The translations under genes and the position numbers were made by a program. A model generated the notes under the pieces. The model was not told where the DNA came from. It did not search any database and saw only the letters and a program-made list of their open reading frames with translations. DNA of 64,000 nt from Carposina sasakii (lineage: Eukaryota > Arthropoda > Insecta > Lepidoptera > Carposinidae): positions 13,164,495 through 13,228,494 of the forward strand of contig CP053150.1 in NCBI GenBank assembly GCA_014607495.2, read 5' to 3'. Of the stretch, positions 57,696 to 64,000 are shown one piece after another (positions within the stretch are counted from its first letter, which is position 1; each line of letters begins with the position of its first letter).

Positions 57696-57703
57696 TATAA
57701 ATA
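57696..57703 (+). promoter_or_regulatory. TATA box of the trypsin gene
   Basis: TATAAATA lies 48 bases before the trypsin start codon. This would place transcription start near 57725 and leave a 5' UTR of about 25 bases, typical of strongly expressed insect digestive protease genes. A Helitron remnant ends roughly 270 bases upstream, so the unique promoter region is short. Confidence 0.65.
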
Positions 57704-57750
57704 GTGGGTGCAGCTTAGGAAAAGTACGATTTTCTCCAAAAAACTTCATC

Positions 57751-59226
57751 ATGAAGGTACTCGTCCTGTTGGCTCTGTGCCTTACTGCTGTTTCGGGTGA
57801 GTTTTTTTTATCCTGGATCCTGGGTTCAGAATTTTAATACCAATTCTATAAAACAGTTTTTTACTTACGTTTTTCATAGAAGTCTCATCATTTAAGATAC
57901 TTTTAATGTTCTAATTTAAATTGTCATATTTTAAAAGCTATGCCGAAAATGCCGCAGAGGATAATTGGTGGATCAGAGACCACCATCTACTCCTACCCCA
58001 CCATGACAGCTCTGATGTACTCGCGGAACTTATCAACCTTCGCCCAGTGGTGCGGTGGTACCATCCTCAACCAGAGATCCGTCCTCACTGCCGCTCACTG
58101 TGTCTTGCAAGTATTTACCAGATACTTAATTAAATATCATTAAATTAAAGTTCCTTAATTATCTGCAACAATTGGACGCATCTCGATGAGATTTAGAACA
58201 CTCTATTGTTCAATTCCTGAAAAATTACGATTACTTATAGGTATGAATAAATTCGAATAAATTTTGGGGAACTTTGAATGCAATAACAATTCAAATGAAT
58301 TTGATAATAAATCATTAACTGAAACGATTTTAATATTCTAGTATATTATTATTAATATATTTTTGCAGTGGTGACTCAGTAGCCAGATGGCGTTTCCGTG
58401 TCGGTTCTTCCTTCGCCAGCAGCGGCGGTGTCGTCCACAGCGTCTCTGCCATCCTCCTCAACCCCAACTACAACTTCTGGACCTTCGAGGGTGACGTCGC
58501 CATTTTGCGCTCTACCTCCACCATCGTTTACGGAACTGGTGTTGCTCCAGCTAGCATTGCTGGAGCCAACTACAACCTCGCTGACAACGAAGTTGTCTGG
58601 GCTGCCGGATGGGGAATCGCTTCTGTAAGTTTACTTGACAGTCTTCTGTTTGAGCTAGGAATTCGAAGGCCAAAAATATTTCACCTTTTAATATTGAGGT
58701 AAAAACAAACCGTTACAAATTCTGTAACTAATTTGAACTGTCATACCTGATAGACATACATGGATATAAATCAATAAAATAAAAAAGTAAAATCTATACA
58801 TACATACTATATCATAACAATTTATATTTTTATGACATAGCTTATTGATAATGGTAACGTTGGAATTATTTTTTATTATTGTAGCCAGATTTATCGCAGT
58901 CTGTATCATACTTTGTTTCCACTTTGCAGCCCACAAGTGGTCGCTCTGAGCAACTCCGCCATGTCCAAGTCTGGACCGTGAACCAGGATATCTGCGCAAG
59001 TCGCTACGGAGCCTACGGACACGCTGTCACCGCCGATATGCTGTGCTCTGGCTGGCTCGATGTCGGAGGTCGCGACCAGTGCGATGGTGACTCCGGCGGT
59101 CCCCTCTACCACAACAACGTTGTTGTCGGTGTCTGCTCCTGGGGTTTCGGCTGTGCTCAGGCTTACTTCCCTGGTGTCAACGCTCGCGTATCTAGCTTCA
59201 CCAATTGGATCGTCGCTAACGCTTAA
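57751..59226 (+). CDS. Secreted trypsin-like serine protease (four exons)
   Basis: Coding exons are 57751-57796, 57938-58106, 58369-58624 and 58930-59226, giving 255 residues. Residues 1-16 form a signal peptide ([16 protein letters not shown]), followed by a short propeptide ending in Arg23, and activation at R|IIGGS. The catalytic triad is visible: His69 in TAAHC, Asp114 in GDVAIL and Ser212 in GDSGGP. Asp206, six residues before the serine, is the S1-pocket aspartate that gives cleavage after Lys/Arg; Gly residues in SWGFGC and PGVN keep the pocket open. Three disulfide pairs typical of insect trypsins can be assigned, and a seventh mature cysteine lies in GVCSWG. Length and C-terminus (NWIVANA) fit lepidopteran midgut digestive trypsins; gut expression is inferred. 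Introns 1 and 3 are GT-AG. Intron 2 is in frame only with a GC donor at 58107. Exons are clearly richer in G+C than the flanks. No AATAAA is visible before a transposon fragment at 59293. Confidence 0.95.
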
Positions 59227-59292
59227 ATTGGAACGAAAAAGTTATTTGAACATGGTAATATGATTTACTTAAGACAAAAATTGTTTTTCTTC

Positions 59293-59345
59293 TACCGACT
59301 TCAAAAAAAAGAGCGGTTATCAGCTAACCAGGATGATTTTTTAAA
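59293..59345 (-). repeat. AACCGACTTC element fragment just after the trypsin gene
   Basis: CTACCGACTTCAAAAAAAAG, the reverse of the element's right end, begins 66 bases after the trypsin stop codon. Confidence 0.5.
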
Positions 59346-59374
59346 TGTTTTTTTAATATGTTGTACCTCAAAAC

Positions 59375-59620
59375 TCTTTGTTGATCATGGTGTGCGTTTT
59401 GCTTTTTGCTGATGACATTGTCCTTGTTGGTGAGGACGGGCCTCAGGTATAGAACAGACTGGTGAAATAGCAGCAAAAGCTGGAAAATGTTAGCTTGAAA
59501 ATCAGTAAATCAAAAACTGAACAAATGTTTTGTGATTTCTCTCCAGTTCTGTGGCAATATCCCTTAATAGTGTGGCATTGCTAGTCTGTTCAAACTTTAA
59601 GTACCTGAAATGGATGGATG
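59375..59620 (+). pseudogene. LINE reverse transcriptase core fragment (FADD box)
   Basis: Reading FADDIVLVGEDGPQV, then a stop, then LENVSLKISKSKTEQMFCDF. FADD is the catalytic aspartate box of the reverse transcriptase, and KTE---C-F is the following conserved block of RTE-like LINEs; a later FKYLG block appears at about 59597. Stops and frame changes show it is dead. It starts about 150 bases after the trypsin stop codon. Confidence 0.7.
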
Positions 59621-60183
59621 AAATGGCGACAGGTCACTCTAAATCTCGGTTATACTCAGTTATCTGGACAAGACAACTCGATTTCGTTTTATGACCTTTC
59701 GATTGACACAAATACACTACCTGAGTTCAAAAGTATGAAATTTACTACATTTATATCATGTACCTTTACTAACTATATTGTATTAAAGTAAGTAAGCAAA
59801 TATATTTCTCCATTACCATATAAGTGGGTGTGGGTAAGTTGTCGTTCTAGATGGAACTCCATACATATTATGTGACGTATATTTTGTTCCCACTCGAGTT
59901 GAGTTACGTAACACGCCTCGCAGGAGCCACAAATACATTTGCCTGATTTTTATTCATGACTTTGTTACTTAAACGTGCCGTCACCCTTAGAGGGCGTCTA
60001 AAGGTAACCATACATTTACAACCAAAAGCTATAACTAGGTTCTAGAGAGCAAGATCAACTTCACGGATTTATGGTTAAATCTGTATAGGGGTACATGTCA
60101 TGAATTCTAATTTCGGATTTTTCTTGATATTGTCAATTGCAATTGATTTTAAGAAGTTTTTCCACGAGTGTATTATGATTTGA
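59621..60183. other. No feature seen
   Basis: Spacer between the RT remnant and a Helitron. Confidence 0.45.
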
Positions 60184-60405
60184 TACTAGTCGCCCGCGAC
60201 TTCGTCCGCGTGGACTGCAGAAAAAACAAAATGTCGAAATTATCCGAGATAAAGATATTTTCCCAGGATAAAAGTAGCCTATCCAGGGTGTCAGCTAACT
60301 CCATACCAAATTTTCTTAATATCGCTCTAGCCGTTTTTACGTGAAAGAGTACTAACAAACATCCATCCATACTTACAAACTTTCGCGTTTATAATACGAT
60401 TAATA
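60184..60405 (-). mobile_element. Non-autonomous Helitron (short type), third copy
   Basis: Reverse-oriented copy. ACTAGT, then the hairpin complement GCCCGCGACTTCGTCCGC, is at the low end and CGCGTTTATAATACG at the high end. Confidence 0.75.
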
Positions 60406-60407
60406 GG

Positions 60408-60495
60408 ATGAAATACAATCAGTGGTAGCGGTCCGTATGCCTGGAATCAAATCTAAGCCGCGTGTCCTCCGATTGGGCTATCACCGCTATCGTGA
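60408..60495 (-). repeat. Fragment of the second SINE family (head)
   Basis: On the minus strand it reads AGCGGTGATAGCCCAATCGG and continues to a degraded B box. It adjoins the Helitron copy ending near 60405. Confidence 0.5.
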
Positions 60496-60636
60496 TTTTT
60501 TAGTACATGTCATACGGAATATTACCACAACATTGCGGAATAGATAACTGTAATTATAATTATATATTTGATTAACAAGGATTAGCTCTTACGTTTATAA
60601 ACTTATCTACAAGCGAGTCTACAAGTGATAGTGTTT

Positions 60637-60875
60637 GACGGCCGATTGGTGTAGTAGGTAGTGACCCTGCCTGCAGCGCCATAGGTCCTGGGTTCGAATC
60701 CCGGTAGTTGCAAACAACAAACATATGATGAATGTTTGTTTCCAAGTCATAAATGTTTATATACTTATCTGTGTATTTATATACCGTTGCTTAGTACCCA
60801 CGGCACAAAACCTTAGGGATCTTAATGTGGGACTAGTTTAATGTGTTGTGTAGTGTGTGAATATTATTTATTATA
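60637..60875 (+). repeat. tRNA-derived SINE, copy 4
   Basis: Full-length copy with B box GGTTCGAATCC and the ACCCACGGCACAAAACC variant of the tail, 1.4 kb downstream of the trypsin gene. Confidence 0.8.
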
Positions 60876-61119
60876 TTTATTTCTAATAAGCCAATGAAAC
60901 GCTGTCCCCTTCTTACCCTATTACAGGCAAGAAGTGGATAGGTTCAGTAAAAGAAAAGAAAACTAAATTAAAACTGAAGGAAAAAAATATATATAGTCAT
61001 GATAACAATATATTGAATCGCTATATCAGGTCGTGAGTCGACTGATCCTGGTTTCAATGATAAATATTAAATAATATCCAGATGAAAAAAAAAACATAAC
61101 TTCTGTGGTGGTGTTTTTC

Positions 61120-61430
61120 CCCCGGCAGCAAGGTGATGAGGCGGCGGCGATGGAAAGCGGCGGTCAGCAGAAATATTCCCTCAGGAAACAGGCTGGGTTC
61201 GGCGTCCTGATCGGGCTGGGGTAACTTCCCGCAAACTGGGGTACACTTTATGTAAAACCTAATGCTATGCTGCTCTGGGAGTGAAAAAAAGAACGTATAA
61301 TACTACAGCTGCTTCTCTTCCCGGGCATACTGTACAAGTCAGGAGAGGGACAAGAGGGGGTCGATTGATGTACTTTGTAGGCGCACCATGGGCTGACATT
61401 GGTGCTTTGCCTACCCCGTAAGGGAAAAAG
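61120..61430. repeat. G+C-rich LINE 3'-tail-like segment
   Basis: It contains GGCTGGGTTCGGCGTCCTG and ends GGTGCTTTGCCTACCCCGTA, a motif shared with 36071-36095 and known from LINE 3' ends in Lepidoptera. No readable ORF. Confidence 0.35.
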
Positions 61431-61637
61431 GCGATATTTAGTTCAATAAATCAATTTCCTGATTTATTGCATCTTTATCGATCAACTTGGAAATATGGAA
61501 ATACAAAATATAAAAAATATATTATTGCGTGAATATTTGAATATTCAATATTCTTTTTACTGGTTTGCTGGAAGAAATCTCTCTATACTTTGTACATTTT
61601 TCTTGTTATTCTTTATTTGTGAAACTTTACTGTTGGT

Positions 61638-61850
61638 CAATCTATACATATTATCAAAAGAAGTGGCTGTACATGGAAGATACGAGTATATGAAAAAATA
61701 CTATGGACCTTTATCAACGCAAAAGTACCCAAAAGAATGATTTTTGGAATTATTGTCTGTTTCGGCCCTAATTCAGAAACGGTGAACCGATTTCGATGCG
61801 GTTTTCAGTAATATATTGTGACAGGTCCCCTTAACATATAGGTAAGGGAA
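61638..61850 (+). mobile_element. Helitron 5' fragment
   Basis: TCTATACATATTATCAAAAG, then CTGTACATGGAAGATACG and AATATATTGTGACAGGTCC match the long-type copies. The sequence stops before the 3' hairpin. Confidence 0.55.
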
Positions 61851-62714
61851 AAAGAAAACCAACAGCATTTACATTTTATAATAATTACGTAAATTTAATT
61901 TATATTAGGCCAAGAATAGTTCAATTTCTGTGTTAAGTGGTACGTTTAGAAACAGGGGCAAAGAATTCCCACCCATCAATGTGGACTGTTTTTTCAAATT
62001 TATTCAAAGCATCAAACAATTCGTATGAGTGAGGAACCGCCTCCAAAGAGATTAATCAAAGTAAAATGACTTACTATTCCTTCTTAAAAATAAAAAACTA
62101 CACCTGTCAATTGATTACCTATAATTTGATATAAGGCAAAACGAATAAAATACCACGAACACAAAATGGACGCGACATAGAAAAATGCAATTTTGGGATA
62201 TATGAGAATGAGAACCAATTACAGGCGTATATGCATTAAAAATACAAAATAAGTCTCAACGAACAAAAATTTTACAAGATGACACTTGAATATTCAATAA
62301 AGATTCAATAGTTTTGAATTGTTTATTTAAACAGACAAAATGCGGGGAAAGATGGCATTTCTGGCATAATTTGCTTGTCAGCGAGACCGGAATAAGAATG
62401 TCTTGTGCGATCTTGGTGTCAAAATTGAATATTTTTTAGAAGAGAAGGACTAACAAAGAGACATCATAAGAAACATAGAACGCCTTTGTAGCGTCAATAA
62501 GTTGTTATGTGTGCATTTCTTCATAGGTTTTTCTTATTAGAAAACTTTGAATGAATTGTGAAACTATATTAGGTGTCCATATGCAGTGTAGGTAGGCAAT
62601 ACGGCTAAAATGCTATTCGCTTAATATTATAGGCAGCATTTAATGTCAGAATTTGCTGTCAAAGAATCAGAAGAAACTCTGTCTGATTACGACACGTGTG
62701 AAAGAATTGATATA
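61851..62714. other. No feature seen
   Basis: A+T-rich spacer between two Helitron remnants. Confidence 0.45.
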
Positions 62715-63108
62715 TGAGAAAAAATACTATGGGAGACACTTATATCATACCAAAGCGTACAATAAAGTACCCAAAAGTGGAGCATGACCTTTTGACCTTG
62801 GAACCTTTTTACGTCTGTTTCCACAGTCTAGTTTGTTTGCCTGTGATCGAAACAAAGCTGTGTAATCTGACCACCATTGAACCATGCGGCTGACAACACC
62901 GACTACGCCATTTCGGGATGCCACCACGGTTTTCAGTATCGATACTTGTTAGATTGAATAGGGACAATAAGGGCTTGTTTCCCATGCCTTCTTAACATAT
63001 GGACAGGCACAGTTATTAAAGATTTTGTCGCTTCCAGCAATTGATGACGTTTTCGACATTTTGTTTTTTCTGTAGTCCACGCGGACGGGGTCGCGGGCGT
63101 CCACTAGT
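62715..63108 (+). mobile_element. Diverged long-type Helitron
   Basis: It shares GAGAAAAAATACTATGGGAG near the start and GACATTTTGTTTTTTCTG, then GCGGACGGGGTCGCGGGC and CCACTAGT at the end. The middle is strongly diverged. Confidence 0.6.
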
Positions 63109-63666
63109 AAAGAATAAGAATTTACATGCAATATTTGCGAAATATGTCATTGATATAATTAAAGACCTTAATAATATTTTATTGTAACATATTGAGCAAA
63201 CAAATAATATTATATTTTACTTCGTGTAAAATACCTAATACCTTCTTTGATTTACAATAATTTGCGAAGTTTAGATTTAAATATGTTAGCTACTCACTAG
63301 GTAAGTAAGTAATTGCTTTTCCTATAATGTATCATTATTGTATAATGTACCTTTAATGTCACACATGCACCATACATCGCCAACCTAAACTTAATTGTGT
63401 GTCAAAAATGATATACGATGTCTCCAACCTAGCATCTGGATGGCAATTTAAATGTAAATTCGTCCCGATTTCCGTTCGAGAGTGTTAAATTAAAACACAG
63501 AATCGGCTTTAATTATCTCCACCGAGAAAAACGAATAAGTGGCTCGCTAAACTGCCTACTATTTAGCTGTTGTTAATTAAAAACGATCGGGATTACAAAG
63601 GAATCAAATATATGGAGACAGTTGATTGTAATGAAAGCAATGGTCTAATTTTAAAACCCTCTAAAG
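63109..63666. other. No feature seen
   Basis: A+T-rich spacer up to the hAT end. ATTAATTGTG-type words only. Confidence 0.45.
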
Positions 63667-64000
63667 CAGTGGTTCCCAATTAGTGGTACACGTACCCCCA
63701 GGGAAACGCAAGGTTGCATTAAGGGGTACGCGGCGCGTACCAAAATTACTATAAAATATTTATATGTGCAAAGAAAAACGTGCCCATTTGTCACATTAAT
63801 AAAACTGGCGTTCACTATGGGTGCGCCCACCACCGGGCCCTACACCCTCCACTGACCCTCCGATCTGATAACTCATAATTGCGACAACAGGCATTTGCAC
63901 TAACTACAATTCACAATGTGTTGGGTTTTATAGGTTCATAATAATTAGTGGTTTACTAATTTACTAATTTCTATAATCCTGAGGATGCCACGGTTGTTGG
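63667..64000 (+). mobile_element. Left end of a hAT-type transposon running off the window
   Basis: CAGTGGTTCCCAATTAGTGG, then CCCCAGGGAAACG and AAGGGGTACGCGGCGCG is the classic hAT terminal sequence. The other end is not seen, so the element probably continues past 64000. Confidence 0.6.

Noticed and set aside
57940..58143. Trypsin exon 2 extended past 58110 with a GT donor at 58111
   Set aside because: This leaves phase 0 and exon 3 would read TGG TGA, a stop; only the GC donor at 58107 keeps the frame.
1..64000. CRISPR array, operons, bacterial promoters or riboswitches
   Set aside because: The window is animal nuclear DNA with introns and insect transposons; no regularly spaced repeat array with unique spacers was seen.

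Overview
The window looks like nuclear DNA of a moth or butterfly (Lepidoptera). It is A+T-rich (roughly one third G+C by eye), very gene-poor and packed with old, nested mobile elements. Several elements are of types I know from lepidopteran genomes: Helitron ends with the GCGGACGAAGTCGCGGGC hairpin and a CTAGT end, tRNA-headed SINEs, mariner-type MITEs flanked by TA, and RTE/jockey-like LINE tails ending in the GGAGGCCTACGTCCAGCAG motif. The one complete gene encodes a trypsin of the lepidopteran digestive type. The species cannot be named from the sequence.

Layout. Positions 1-8.6 kb: mostly featureless DNA. It has a candidate CpG-rich first exon with a 37-codon open frame (1925-2038), a SINE-like unit nested in a MITE, a Helitron, a LINE RNase H remnant, a perfect 32-bp-arm palindrome (7459-7528) and a probable minus-strand coding exon (8552-8622). 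8.6-43.2 kb: probably one long intron of a minus-strand gene. Its likely first coding exon is at 43205-43283 and the phase-compatible 71-nt exon lies at 8552-8622. The interval holds foldback elements, SINEs, Helitrons, mariner MITEs, a composite transposon at about 33.8-36.0 kb carrying a Gypsy integrase remnant, jockey tails, and a 1.1-kb terminal-inverted-repeat element present twice, each copy broken by a different later insertion. 43.3-57 kb: 5' region of that gene, with a CpG-dense promoter-like block at 47.5 kb, then more elements: RTE-like RT, hAT C-terminus, four mariner-type MITE copies in the window, and a Helitron helicase remnant ending in a Helitron 3' hairpin. 57.7-59.2 kb: the trypsin gene on the plus strand (four exons, 255 residues, TATA box, one apparent GC-AG intron), bracketed closely by Helitron debris upstream and by a transposon fragment and RT remnant downstream. 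59.3-64 kb: Helitrons, a SINE and the left end of a hAT element running off the window.

Functionally there is no operon-like set of cooperating genes: the trypsin is a self-contained secreted protease, and the minus-strand gene cannot be named from 50 residues. I did not find a convincing new biological system. The best leads are the noncanonical trypsin intron, the CpG-rich short-ORF exon near 2 kb, the long-intron minus-strand gene, the fixed-length SINE-like family with a LINE tail, and a 41-bp tandem array with a conserved inverted motif.
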